Shown here piece by piece: positions 7,698-16,283 of a stretch of DNA of 18,386 nt. This stretch comes from Dunaliella salina (Eukaryota; Chlorophyta; Chlorophyceae; Chlamydomonadales; Dunaliellaceae). The notes under the pieces are model-generated. The model was not told the origin of the DNA, ran no database searches, and was given only the letters and a program-made list of their open reading frames with translations. The position numbers and the translations under genes were made by a program. The first letter of the stretch is position 1. Every line of letters begins with the position of its first letter. The stretch lies in assembly GCA_002284615.2 (NCBI GenBank), contig MU070219.1:23793-42178 (forward strand), in the 5' to 3' direction.

Positions 7698-9527
7698 TCA
7701 TCTATGTGAGTAATACCTTAAATCATGGTAGAAGATAGAACTGATAGCATGGCTAGCAGTAGTCTCTTTAGCAAGTTTCTCAGCTGTGTTTTTCCTATAG
7801 TTCCAGACTTTTGTGCCTTGGGAAAGCAAGCTTAGAGAGTGGATAGCTGAAGAAATGATCTCTCTGTCTGTGTGGAGCAAATGCTGCCTCTCCTTTCTGG
7901 GTCTGTTTGTTTGGGTATTTAGGCTGAGTGGAGTATGAGTTTGTGACTGAGGGTCGAGACAGTCATCTGTCTGCAGTTGGTGGTTTGTGGTAGGGGGGGT
8001 AAGTTGTGTAGTGATATCGGTGCACCATATACATGGTGAGCGGTTGGGTGCGTTCTTGCGCTCGATTGAGCGTCTAGCAGAAGTGGTTTCCCTGAGAGCA
8101 CCATATATTTGGTGAGCAGTGCTCAGATAAGCATGTGCGCATCTATCTTTTGGGCTAGCTTGGCTGAGTTGGGGTGTGGAAGAGGGGGAATTTCTCAATT
8201 CTGGCCGTATGCGTTTGCTTGGGGACCCTTCTGCAGTTGTACCTTGTTCAGCAGGAGCCAGAGTTTCCAGGTTTGTAGTGGGTACGTATTCAGAGTGGTG
8301 AGGTGCTTGTGTGGGAGTGATGCTTAGTGAAGAATAGGAGCGAGTTGTTTTGCTGAGTTGCTCCTGCAGTGATTCTACTTCCATGATGTTAACAACTTGT
8401 TGTGTTTCAGGACAACTGATGGGTGTAGGATGATTGGCTGTACTTCTGAAGCAGCGTCCGGTGTGTTCATGGGTGTAGTAAGATCTGGAGCGAGGCTGTG
8501 GCGGTGGCACGGCTTGAGTGGGGGGGATAAGGTTGGGTTGGGGGCTTGTTGGTTGGAAAACCTGGGTGTGGGGGGGCTGTTCCCCACCTGTGCTTGTATT
8601 GGTAAGGCTGCTCACATGTGTGTTGTTGATGCGACGGTAAACTGGGAGGGTGTTTGCTTCAGTGCTTTTGTAGGCAATGATCTTTTGGATAGAGGATTTG
8701 TTCAATTCTTGTTGTGGGGCAAGGTTGACAAGAGCTGCCAGCCTGTTAAGCGCAATTTTGCATTTGTTGTTCACCTTGGGTTGTTTAGCCTGAAGTTGAG
8801 AAACCGAGATGATGTGAGTTTTGCGAGGAGATGTAAGCTCATGCAGCCCACTGATTCCCATATTCAGCAGAGGTTGCACAATGCAGGTGACGAGAGTAGG
8901 GAGATTGTGTGGAGGTGGCTTGTGCAAGGTAAGGGCCTCACAAATGTGTCCTAGCTCTTCCTTGAACATACAAGTGCCATTTTTCATGAGATGGAGCTTG
9001 CTGGAATGGATGCTAGTGAGCTGGCGAGCGCGCATGTTATAGTTGAGCTGACATTGAATGTGCAGATTTGTTCCTTTTTGTTTGGTGAGGAAGGTTTCAG
9101 ATAAAGTATTTAGGTTTTCTATCTGTTTAGTTAGGAGGTTGAGGCTAACTGTGCGGTGTCTTGCTGAGGGGTCCTCAAGGCTGGAAGAGAGAGCAAAAGC
9201 CTGGCGTCTATGGTATTCTACACAGATTGAAGTGCGTCCAAGTCCAAAATTATCAGGATCTTCGCGGGTCATTGCTGCAGCTGTGCTTTTCCAGAGTTTN
9301 TGTTTGTGTTTGACCATTCTGTCTATCATGGTGTCCCAGATGATAAGGTCAGTAAGGGTGCAGGGAGTTACTGCAAAAGAGTAAGCAAGGCTAGGGATAA
9401 TGGCTGTGCGGACTATGTTTAGCACTTGTCGTGGGGATGCATAGGATGCTTCAAGATTATCTAGCTCATTTTTGAGGTTATGAGTCATACGCTGAATCTG
9501 GTGCTTCCATTTAAGGTCCATTGTCAT
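7698..9527 (-). pseudogene. RT thumb and proline-rich connector of element B
   Basis: A 609-codon open frame, the longest in the window. It begins in the region after the RT catalytic core: TMDLKWKHQIQRM, then VLNIVRTAIIPSLAYSF and WDTMIDRMVKHK, the usual helical segment after the palm. Residues of about 95-330 are moderately conserved-looking helical sequence. Residues of about 330-450 are rich in Pro, Gln, Ser and Thr (low-complexity linker). The frame ends in a stop at about 7698, after which the PHD region follows. The ATG at 9527 is internal, because similarity to RT continues upstream in the same frame (FLYLGVQ). One ambiguous base (9300) makes one residue undetermined. Confidence 0.75.
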
Positions 9528-10162
9528 TTGAACTCCAAGATAAAGGAAGGGTTCACTTGAGGCGAGGACCTGGGCCTTCTGTCCTTATATTTCTATTTTT
9601 CCCTGCAGTCTTTGATGGAGTGCTTGTGAAGGAGTCACATCATTGTGATCTTTTCTGGTATAGCTGTGTAGAATACCAGTAGCTTTAGTCTTACTGCCAG
9701 AAATAATGAGTGCGGCCCAGTCAGAAGAGAGGGAGAGCTTTCTGGCTTGTGCTTTCAGGTCTTGTATTGTGCTAGTTGGACAGAGGAGGTCATTGGCAAA
9801 GGCAGTGTTGGTAAGGCTATTTGCAAGGTGGTTGTCGGTGGTGTTTTAGTCTGGGACACATCCTTGTTTGTAGCGGCGCCCCCCAACATGCAGCCAACGC
9901 AGGAGGGGCTCCATGTAGAGGAAGGAGAACGAGAAGGGGTGAGAGTGTATCACCTTGAATTGTACCTCTTTCAGCGTAAATTTGCCTAGTGCTAACCCCT
10001 GAGGGCAGTCTCACTTGAGTAGTGGCGTTTTCATATAGATTTTTGACGGGGTCTATAGCATCAGTGGGGAAGCCTAAATTGTACATTGTCCTGAGCATCC
10101 TGTCATGGTCAGTAGTATCGAAGGCTGAAGTGAAATCTACAATGAGGGCATAGATGTCTTTT
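9528..10162 (-). pseudogene. Reverse transcriptase palm of element B, truncated before motif A
   Basis: The first RT residues are KDIYALIVDFTSAFDTTDHD, motif A with its catalytic Asp. Motif B (RGTIQGDTLSPLL) follows at about 9925-9965. A one-base frameshift at about 9910 puts the next segment (FLYMEPLLRWLHVGG) in another frame. Motif C reads FAND (9789-9800) where non-LTR RTs have FADD or YADD. The Asn codon AAT is one transition from GAT. Stops lie at 9846-9848 and 9585-9587. Motif D/E-like sequence PFLYLGVQ leads into the thumb. The palm polymerises cDNA, but this copy cannot be active. The apparent Met start at 10224 belongs to antisense sequence of the old copy and not to RT. Confidence 0.9.
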
Positions 10163-10176
10163 CCCATGCCCATTCC
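10163..10176 (+). repeat. Extra copy of the target repeat at the 5' junction of element B
   Basis: cccatgcccatt occurs twice in tandem (10163-10174 and 10175-10186). The second overlaps the right target-site duplication. The extra copy is probably filler or slippage produced when the truncated 5' end of element B was joined. Confidence 0.6.
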
Positions 10177-10190
10177 CATGCCCATTCTGT
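10177..10190 (+). repeat. Target-site duplication, right copy, of element B
   Basis: catgcccattctgt, identical to 4108-4121. The old family-1 sequence continues from 10191 (tcaatatgcccacaaac), the direct continuation of the block ending at 4121. Confidence 0.9.
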
Positions 10191-10411
10191 TCAATATGCC
10201 CACAAACTTGTCTCTACACGTCACGCTGTCGAAAAGAAGAATACTTCACAGCCACCAGGTGCTTCTAGTAACACTCCAGATCCCCATCAGCATGTCTTGT
10301 CTCATTTCATGTGGTGGAGGGGGCTCATGTGCACGGCTCTTTTTGAGCCAATGCATCTTTTCTTCCTTAATTAATTCCTTAATTGATGCAGAGAGAGTTT
10401 CTCTGCCTAAT
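10191..10411 (+). pseudogene. C-terminal tail and 3' UTR of the old family-1 copy
   Basis: Plus-strand sequence matches the reverse complement of element B from about 4395 to 4165: the last codons of the RLE frame, then the UTR with cactccagatcccc (about 10275), gtggtggaggggg (about 10310), the GGCTC...GAGCC pair, and ccttaattgatgc (10378-10390). A short internal duplication of the terminal motif is present (ttaattaattccttaattgatg). Similarity fades at about 10411, before any TTTTC tail. Confidence 0.8.
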
Positions 10412-10500
10412 AGGTGGAACTCACGTTTCATGTCAGTGTTATTGGGTCTTCCCTAGATGCACGCAGCACCTTTTACTTCCATAATTTTGCGTCTGACTCT
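10412..10500 (+). mobile_element. 3'-end fragment resembling the family-2 and copy-C termini
   Basis: gtcttccctagatgcacgc (10446-10464) resembles 14627-14644 in copy C and 3506-3527 in family 2. As in copy C it is followed within about 25 nt by an acttccataatttt stretch. It may be a further truncated insertion that replaced the tail of the old copy. Bounds are approximate. Confidence 0.4.
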
Positions 10501-10806
10501 GGTATCAGGAAAACAAGTGTTGCATTGCTGAGGTCCCCGGATCGAACCCTAGCGGCCAGGGCGGAATTTTGTACCTTCTCGGGGTCGGTGGAAATCGGCC
10601 TGTTGGTGGGTTCCTCACAGAGCTTCTTTCCTTAACACGAGCGGCTAGATGGCAAGCATAATTTTTTTTCTGCATTGTTAGCACTGCTGTCCATCCTGGT
10701 TCCAGAATCCTGGCCCTATCTATGCCTGGTCAGAGTTTGGCTGGAAAAGTAGGCAAATTTCAGGACTTCGACCCCAAACTTTGGATGTTTAAGGCCTAAA
10801 AACATA
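10501..10806. other. No gene seen; contains an isolated tRNA B-box-like sequence
   Basis: The minus strand at 10549-10539 reads gggttcgatcc, matching the RNA polymerase III B-box consensus. I found no matching A box, cloverleaf or acceptor stem, so no tRNA or SINE is called. The rest shows no coding signal. Confidence 0.4.
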
Positions 10807-10842
10807 GTGGCAAGGCATCTGGCTTGTGTGAAATTCCTTTCT

Positions 10843-11290
10843 CTTTTCTTGTTACAAGCAAAAAAATGCGGGAAAAAGGGTCATCAAAAGTGCTCCTTGT
10901 GTGAAAACAGAGGTGAGGGCTACAAAGGTATGAGCTTGCAGGTCCACCTAAATAACCATACGTTCTTGCCCACCGCCAGCCAGCCAGACCACCAATTGGC
11001 CCCGTTTCTTTTGCAGTGATATCTGCTGTTTCACTGCTATGGACGTGAGGACAGTGGACTAAATGGGGAAGGGTAGAAATTCCCTTTCTTCACCACACTG
11101 CCCCCCTTCCCACTCTTTTAACACCCTAGCACACACGAGGCCAATTTTCTCATCAACGGTTTTTGCACCTGCAGTCTTTGCAACCATATCACATAAGCGC
11201 ATAAATAATTTCTGGGAAGGCGAAGCCAGGGAGGCTCAGAAAATTCTCGTGGCAGAGCTCCTGAATGGCCACGTTAGGACCCTCTGGTAA
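10843..11290 (+). pseudogene. C2H2-like zinc finger fragment, possible N-terminus of an RLE retroelement
   Basis: One frame gives KCSLCENRGEGYKGMSLQVH followed by LNNH (about 10887-10960), that is C-x2-C-x14-H-x3-H with aromatic and Leu spacing close to a C2H2 finger. RLE LINEs such as R2 carry N-terminal C2H2 fingers. It is followed, in another frame, by a helical-looking stretch (FWEGEAREAQKILVAELLNG, about 11207-11266). It lies just upstream of copy C on the same strand and could be its N-terminus with the RT deleted, but this is weak. It could also be chance. Confidence 0.28.
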
Positions 11291-11549
11291 GGCCCTGTAG
11301 AATCTGCGAGAGCGGAACTGGTTCCAGAACCTCATAACAAAACACTGCCTGCAAATGAGGGGGCCCCCACGCCAGACATGAAGCTATTCCAGGAAAACCT
11401 CGAGCCTATTGCCTGATCCTGCATCCACTGATATTATTGGCTCTTTGCTCCCGAGCGTGCGGCCCCCTCGCAATGCCCGCTCGATCATTGACTGCACAGT
11501 GGCAAGCAGAGCATGTCAAGGAGTAAGCAGTAAGAGCCAAATAGATGAC

Positions 11550-12117
11550 AATACCTGTCAAATGTGCTGGACCCCTACAAGCACGGAGTATGCAGTTGAG
11601 GAATGCATTTGAAGAAGATAATTGAATACATGTCTCAATGCGACATGTGCCTGTGCACGTATCATCGAAAATGCTTACTTGACGACAACCTCCGCACCCA
11701 ATCGCAGCACCACCATGCAGAGCAAGGCTCTCATTGAGATTGCCCCTCTTGCACCAGCCTGTCAACCATGCAAAAAAGGGAAGAACTCAGATTGCAGGAG
11801 AAAAGGAAATGATTAAAGTTACTTAACACCCCAATCGGAAGGCAGCTGACGTGCTACTAGCAAATCCTGAATTCAAAACACATCTCGAAACCTTTGAAAA
11901 ATCTCACACAGAAAACTTGCCACTTCCAACCATAGATGACATAGCAAACATTGACAATCTAAATTGCCAAGGCTATGAAGCCTGCACTGATCACCTCCAC
12001 AATCATTGGCCATCAACCCAGGGTCACCCCATGCACGAAAAGGTCACTTTTGATACTGAAAGTACCAATCATCCCCAAACAGACGTTTCACCTACAAATA
12101 GACAACACAACCACTGA
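11550..12117 (+). pseudogene. PHD finger and linker of copy C
   Basis: NTCQMCW (about 11552-11572) supplies the first Cys pair. After a frameshift, YMSQCDMCLCTYHRKCLL (11627-11680) gives C-x2-C-x4-H-x2-C, followed by a DCPSC pair at about 11738-11752. This completes a canonical C4HC3 PHD finger, including the His that element B has lost. The codon two residues before the last Cys pair, a Trp in element B, is TGA (11735-11737), one base from TGG. The linker (11851-12117) ends EKVTFDTESTNHPQTDV, matching element B's NKITFDTTPTNPQADI. Confidence 0.72.
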
Positions 12118-12139
12118 TGGTCAGCCTACAATACCCCTT

Positions 12140-12843
12140 GCCATCTTGACATATGCTGCTTGCACTTATAACACAAAAGGGAAATGGGCAGGCATTATCA
12201 CCCCTTAACGCCTGCAGGTTCTTATCAAGGCATGTAACACAGCCAAACAAGCTGGTATTCATGCCTCAATATCAACCCCCTGTCCAAGATGAAGCTACAG
12301 AAATCATGGGCCTCTTACATAGGCATGCACAATTTCATGTGAAAGGAGGTTAATAAGTAATTGGACCCAACCAATTTCTTACACCATTGCACTTCATTAA
12401 AGTTCTCACGTGTTCTGCTATGGTCACCAACGAAAAATTTGCCAGAATCCCTTGGATTATGACACCCACAACCATGCCTATTGGAGCCCTCATTCCAGAG
12501 ACAGAGTTTTTGGTGCCAACATAGATGCATTTATCTCAAGTTCACAGGCTTCTCCTTCTGTCATTCTTCGCACGACAACAATTTTGTTTACCATCTTGTC
12601 ATGCATGCCTTGCCCCCTGCCTCAAACACGACAATCCCCACAGCCAATTTTCTTCTTCTTCCAAGCCAAATGAGTTGGTCCAAGAAAGGATTTATGCATT
12701 GGATAAGGTGCCATCCAAATCAAGCTCTCGCACTCTCTGGGTTTCCTTCACTTCAAAGTCTAACCCACCGCCCATCCCAACTTCCTTCACAAAATCAAAG
12801 TCTCCCTGCCAAAATTAAGCATCTGCAACTCGTTGTCATTTGA
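12140..12843 (+). pseudogene. PCIF1-like domain of copy C
   Basis: LTYAACTYNTKGKWAGIITP (about 12147-12206) matches the N-terminal segment of the element B domain. PLDYDTHNHAYWSPHSRDRV (from about 12449) continues into FGANIDAF and matches ASPLDHNPQ..YWSAHSQDTLFG...AF. FTGFSFCHSSHDNN (from about 12541) matches FSGFSVCHPIYDE. NFLLLP follows at about 12648. As in the other copies, the residues at the methyltransferase NPPF position begin Cys-His. Frames switch repeatedly. Confidence 0.65.
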
Positions 12844-13108
12844 AACAGGGAAGGACGGCAAACTTTATCCAAAAAGAATCCGTACGGGCTTGAACAATTA
12901 AAATATAATACTTCAGAAGGCACTTGGTGCAATGGAACATGCCCTGAAAAGAGAAAAAAAGTAAAACATCTCTAAAAATCCAAACACCTAGAGGATAAGA
13001 TTTGCACCCCTGCTCCCAGATACAGTCAACCTATTTGAAGTATACAGACAAGGAAAGGATATTACAGCAGATGTGCATAAATACAAGAAATCCCTAACAA
13101 CCTAAATC
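12844..13108 (+). other. Spacer inside copy C
   Basis: An A-rich stretch between the PCIF1-like and RNase H regions with stops in all frames. It occupies the place of the less conserved inter-domain linker of element B. No further feature is visible. Confidence 0.5.
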
Positions 13109-13745
13109 ATGGATTGGCAAAACATGGCATTCACAGATGGCAGTGTCATCACCTCCCACGGCAACATAACACAAGCTGGAGTATCTTTCTTCTTCCCCAA
13201 GAAAAGTAATGACGCAACAACAAAAGCAACATACGCAATAAGTCCTGGTGGCTGTGGACCAACTGCACGATCAATGGAGCAGAGCTTTTAAACCTAAAAC
13301 ACAGAGACCCCTCCATGCTTCTGCTTTACACCAAGTCAAGAATCAACTCTACGAACTTCTAGACATGATTACTCATTTGCATTTAGGTCATAGGAACCTC
13401 ACAGAGCTGATACTTGCTTACCCCAAACAGACAAACCTTTTTCAAACCTTCCCTGGCTTGCTGCTCCAGTCAGAAAACCTCACTCACCACGGATGAACTT
13501 TGGATACTACCAAATCTACGCAATAAAATCAAACCAAAAACACACGACACACACAAACTAGGGGCAGCTAACACAACCACCTTCAGCTACACAAATTGGC
13601 AAAACCTCCTGAGGCCTGAAAGGCCTGGAAGCGAACAACCTACTGATCCCAAAATCAGCAACGCCTTTTGGAACTTGAAATCTTTTTCCCGCTAAGAACG
13701 TCAACATCCTGAAATACGGAACAAACACTCTCTAAAACAAAAAAA
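13109..13745 (+). pseudogene. RNase H remnant and linker of copy C
   Basis: MDWQNMAFTDGSV (13109-13147) carries the first catalytic Asp, and QAGVSFFFPKKS follows. In another frame INGAELLNLKHRDPSMLLLYTKS (about 13269-13340) matches the Glu motif, but the third acidic position reads TKS instead of SDS. Then LPNLRNKIKPKTHDTHKLGAAN (13508-13573) and DPKISNAFWNLKSFS (13645-13689) match element B's PNLQDALKSHMHSKHKL and KKISNAFRNM. Not functional. Confidence 0.72.
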
Positions 13746-13754
13746 CATGCCAAG

Positions 13755-14520
13755 TAATTGACAGGCCAACCTGGCCATCCACTTTGCCCCTTATGTGGTG
13801 CACCTGATAGCACTTCTCACAATCTTCTCAGATGCACTCATCTACAGAAAAACAGAATGCGTATGAATTGCCATCATCAAGCAGTAAGCATGTGTTTTAG
13901 CTGAATCAGCAAAGGAGACTCCGGCATTTTCATCGATGCTCTGGACGTTTAAAACAAATATAAACACTGGGCTTTGGACGTAGACGTCCCTGACGAAGTC
14001 CAAAGAAATATCCCAAGCTGGATGTATCCTACAGGACAATCTCCTGCCACACAGAAAAGCCAACCAGACAGCATCATTGTTCTACCAATGCAAGGCAGAG
14101 ACTGCACTTGCTCTCCAAGACTGTTGAATCCTAGAGACAGAGATATCCACCACATGGAACTGAAGTTCTGCTGAGACACCAAGCCTGAACAAACCCCCCT
14201 CACTGCTCAAAACCAAGACAAAAACGCTATCGAGAGACTGCGCACCAAAACCCTCCAAGGGCACACATCGCAATAACAGAGACGTTACATACAATACTTA
14301 TTGCAGTCACTGGAACTGTCTACAACCTGCACACAATTGATCCCCCTTGAAAACTTGGTTTAACTAAAGAAAAGGCAACCAAACTGGCGACAAAACTCCA
14401 CTGCCATGCTGTTAAAACCTTCACAAAAATTCACACCACACCATCCAATACAAACAATACCAACAATACAGAACCGGGGGCACAGGCAACTGGACGGGCT
14501 GGGTTTAGGAGGGTCAGACG
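13755..14520 (+). pseudogene. CCHC knuckle and RLE nuclease of copy C
   Basis: CPLCGAPDSTSHNLLRC (13785-13835) is a clean C-x2-C-x7-H-x4-C knuckle. QPDSIIV (PD at 14064-14069) and HMELKFC (Glu 14157-14159, Lys 14163-14165) preserve the PD...ExK nuclease signature with 29 residues between. A TGA (14172-14174) follows two codons later. The tail KLGLTKEKATKLATKLHCHA (about 14355-14415) matches element B's QLGLDHQHATKLAQQVHAHS. Confidence 0.8.
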
Positions 14521-14690
14521 CACGCCTGGACAGATGGCCCACAACCCACCGGATCCCCATTACTTTTCAGAGTTTGCCATCAGGCTATTGGTGAGGTTCT
14601 CTGTCAGTCCCAGCGCTGACTGTTGAGTCTTCCCTTAATGCACGTTGGATACTGTCCAGCATAGACTTATAATTTTTTGTAAGCACAGCA
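14521..14690 (+). other. 3' UTR of copy C
   Basis: Contains ccaccggatcccc (about 14548), corresponding to the ctccagatcccc of the other elements, and the terminal motif gtcttcccttaatgcacg (14627-14644), followed by a short T run at 14673-14678. No TTTTC tail remains. The 3' boundary is approximate. Confidence 0.5.
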
Positions 14691-14868
14691 AAAACAAATG
14701 GTGGAAGGGTGGAAAGAGAACATCTTACTTACGTCAACAAAACAGATTGAAGATTAAGCTAAGCTCCAGAAATCGTCAGAGCCTGCTGAGCCCATGAGTT
14801 TGAAAGTGGTGGGCAGTCTCAGAAATCCGAGCAGTGAATGTGCAGCATAATGCACCCAAATTGCTTAC

Positions 14869-14952
14869 CTCCAAATTCAATCCGCTGACGTTCGGGACCA
14901 GCTCAGTCAAGCCGCTCAAAAACGCGGCTGGTATCCTTGTCTCCAGTTTAAC
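14869..14952 (-). CDS. Candidate internal exon of an unidentified host gene
   Basis: An 84-nt exon on the minus strand. The acceptor is a pyrimidine-rich cattctttcag just outside 14952, and the donor is GAG|gtaagc just outside 14869. It is a multiple of three (28 codons, phase 0) and open in the splice-consistent frame, reading VKLETRIPAAFLSGLTELVP then NVSGLNLE. The Leu spacing hints at a leucine-rich-repeat or helical repeat protein, but I do not recognise it. A possible short downstream exon ends before another strong donor, gac|gtaagtaag, at about 14732-14743. No further exons were confidently found within the window. Confidence 0.45.
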
Positions 14953-16283
14953 CTGAAAGAATGAAAGCGTGCAATCTACACCTTTAAAAAAAAACACGAA
15001 AACTTATATCTGGGCAGACAAGCCACCATTTGCCCCCATTATTTTGCGTTGGGTGCCTTGAAGCGGACTCCATTGGTCTACAAATACTCAGACCCAGTGG
15101 TGCATGCAGTGAGGAGCAGGAAGCCAAGAACCCCATTTTTAAGCCAAGTTTGGCAGTCCTTTCAGGAGCACATTTTGCAGAGCACAGATCGCTGCTTGCC
15201 TTGCTGACTAGTGCGCTGTGTTCCTGAATTTAATTTTCACCTACTAGCCGAGTGTAAGGAGCGGGAGACAGGATATCTGGGAAGTCATTTTTTGTTCCGG
15301 CCACCCCTGACTTTGAGAGGACAGGGCTGACCGTGTGGTGCACCCTGCATTGTGCCCGGGGTGCCGGTGTGCTCCTGGAGTTGCAAACTTTGAGTCATGG
15401 CAAGGGCAGGGGCCTTGGGTTAAGGGCACAGACGTGCTGAAAAATGATGCCTTTCAGCCCCAGCACACACAGCATGTATGTATTTGCAGAAGAAATAAGC
15501 CTGCCTATTCAGATCTTGCTCTTGGCAGGTTTTGTGGGCAGTTAATGTCAGTCGTTCGAATTGCAAAATTCCCACGCCATCGCTGGCTGAGCACCAAGAA
15601 TATATATGTTTGTATACATATTTTGAAGTGTTAGACCACAAAAGCTCTGCACCAAATGATGGACCCCTTCGCCCGTACCAAAAATGCAAGTCAGTCTGAC
15701 CCAGTGCTTCCGTGCAGAGACTGACCTCTTCCCTCCTTCCCTTGATCCCTCCGTGTACGCAGGTGTATTTGAATTGGCGAGGTCAGGAGTAGGACATTGA
15801 GCACGAATTCACTTGCTTCTGGACAGCGCTGCAAGGGCGGAAACGCCCAGCACCAGTGCACTGACGCGCCTCAACTGTCCTCACGGTCCTGCCTGCAGGG
15901 CACTGAATGCATTGGATGCTGGTAGCACCATGTGGGACCTGTGGCCTGTGCAAAGCAGGGGGAAGCGGTGCCTGTCAACCCATTTGTGACCCCTCCCCAG
16001 TTGTAACTCCTGCCATTTCTGTGATCCTTCCTCCACTTTTCCTCCTATCGTATGTGTGTTCCTTCTCTTTTGCCTGGAATGTGTGTGTGAATGCTTGTGA
16101 CGCCTAAGTTGAAGTGTATGCTAGCGATGCCTGGATGCCTGAAAAAGTGGAAACGCTGCTTGAATATTTTGTAACTCCTGCGCTCTCCCCGCCTACCAAG
16201 TTCCAGGGCATCAATGCCTTCATGTTTCGTGTGCTGGAGCATCACTGGCCAATGCAGTGAATGCACGCTTTTCCAGGATGCAG
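14953..16283. other. Long stretch without a recognisable gene
   Basis: No motif-bearing open frame is seen. On the minus strand it would be intron or upstream sequence of the exon at 14869-14952. Two near-identical tgtaactcctgc strings occur at about 16003 and 16172. TGTAA is the usual polyadenylation signal in chlorophyte algae, but no gene is visible for them to terminate. Confidence 0.4.

Larger units (their letters stand above)
4122..10176 (-). mobile_element. Element B: 6-kb family-1 non-LTR retrotransposon encoding RT, PHD, PCIF1-like, RNase H and RLE
   Basis: Read on the minus strand from about 10162 to 4122, it carries one ancestral reading frame broken by a few stops and frameshifts. 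Domain order: RT from motif A onward, thumb, proline-rich connector, PHD finger, PCIF1-like domain, RNase H, CCHC, RLE, 3' UTR and a T/C-rich tail. It is 5'-truncated inside the RT domain, so any N-terminal zinc fingers or apurinic endonuclease are unknown. A perfect 14-bp duplication flanks it. The best-known LINEs combining RNase H with an RLE are the Dualen/RandI elements of green algae. Whether B belongs to that clade needs an RT phylogeny. Confidence 0.88.
540..10411 (+). mobile_element. Old 5'-truncated family-1 non-LTR retrotransposon, split by three nested insertions
   Basis: Four plus-strand blocks (540-1352, 1563-2654, 3586-4121, 10191-10411) line up in order and without overlap against minus-strand element B read from about 6840 to about 4160. 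Removing the intervening inserts gives one continuous copy of about 2.66 kb: PCIF1-like domain, RNase H, CCHC, RLE, 3' UTR. Two of the three inserts are bounded by target-site duplications, which supports nesting over assembly rearrangement. The left end has no RT or PHD sequence, as expected of 5' truncation during target-primed reverse transcription. The right end at about 10411 lacks the TTTTC tail seen in other copies. Confidence 0.85.
11400..14690 (+). mobile_element. Copy C: diverged, heavily decayed relative of element B
   Basis: From about 11550 to 14520 the plus strand shows the element B domain series in order but in many short frames: PHD, linker, PCIF1-like, RNase H, KLTYFPNL-type linker, CCHC, RLE, C-terminal tail. 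No RT is recognisable, so it is 5'-truncated or internally deleted. Protein identity to B is clearly lower than for the old copy, so it represents a separate subfamily or a much older insertion. No target-site duplication was identified. Confidence 0.8.

Noticed and set aside
8397..8954. 185-codon plus-strand open frame
   Set aside because: Antisense shadow of the proline-rich connector of element B.
10164..10224. Met-initiated N-terminus of the RT frame with an MGMGMG run
   Set aside because: This part is antisense of the old copy's RLE C-terminus plus the duplicated target 12-mer. RT similarity begins only at KDIYALIVDF, inside element B.
4122..10411. Twin-priming inversion as the explanation for opposite orientations
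   Set aside because: Twin priming would leave the inverted part without its own 3' end. Element B has a complete 3' UTR and tail on its side, and a 14-bp target duplication, so nested insertion fits better.
10154..10456. 100-codon plus-strand open frame
   Set aside because: It is out-of-register reading of the old copy's C-terminus and UTR across the insertion junction.
10539..10549. tRNA or tRNA-derived SINE from a B-box match on the minus strand
   Set aside because: No A box, stems or tail at the expected distance; one 11-base match is not sufficient.
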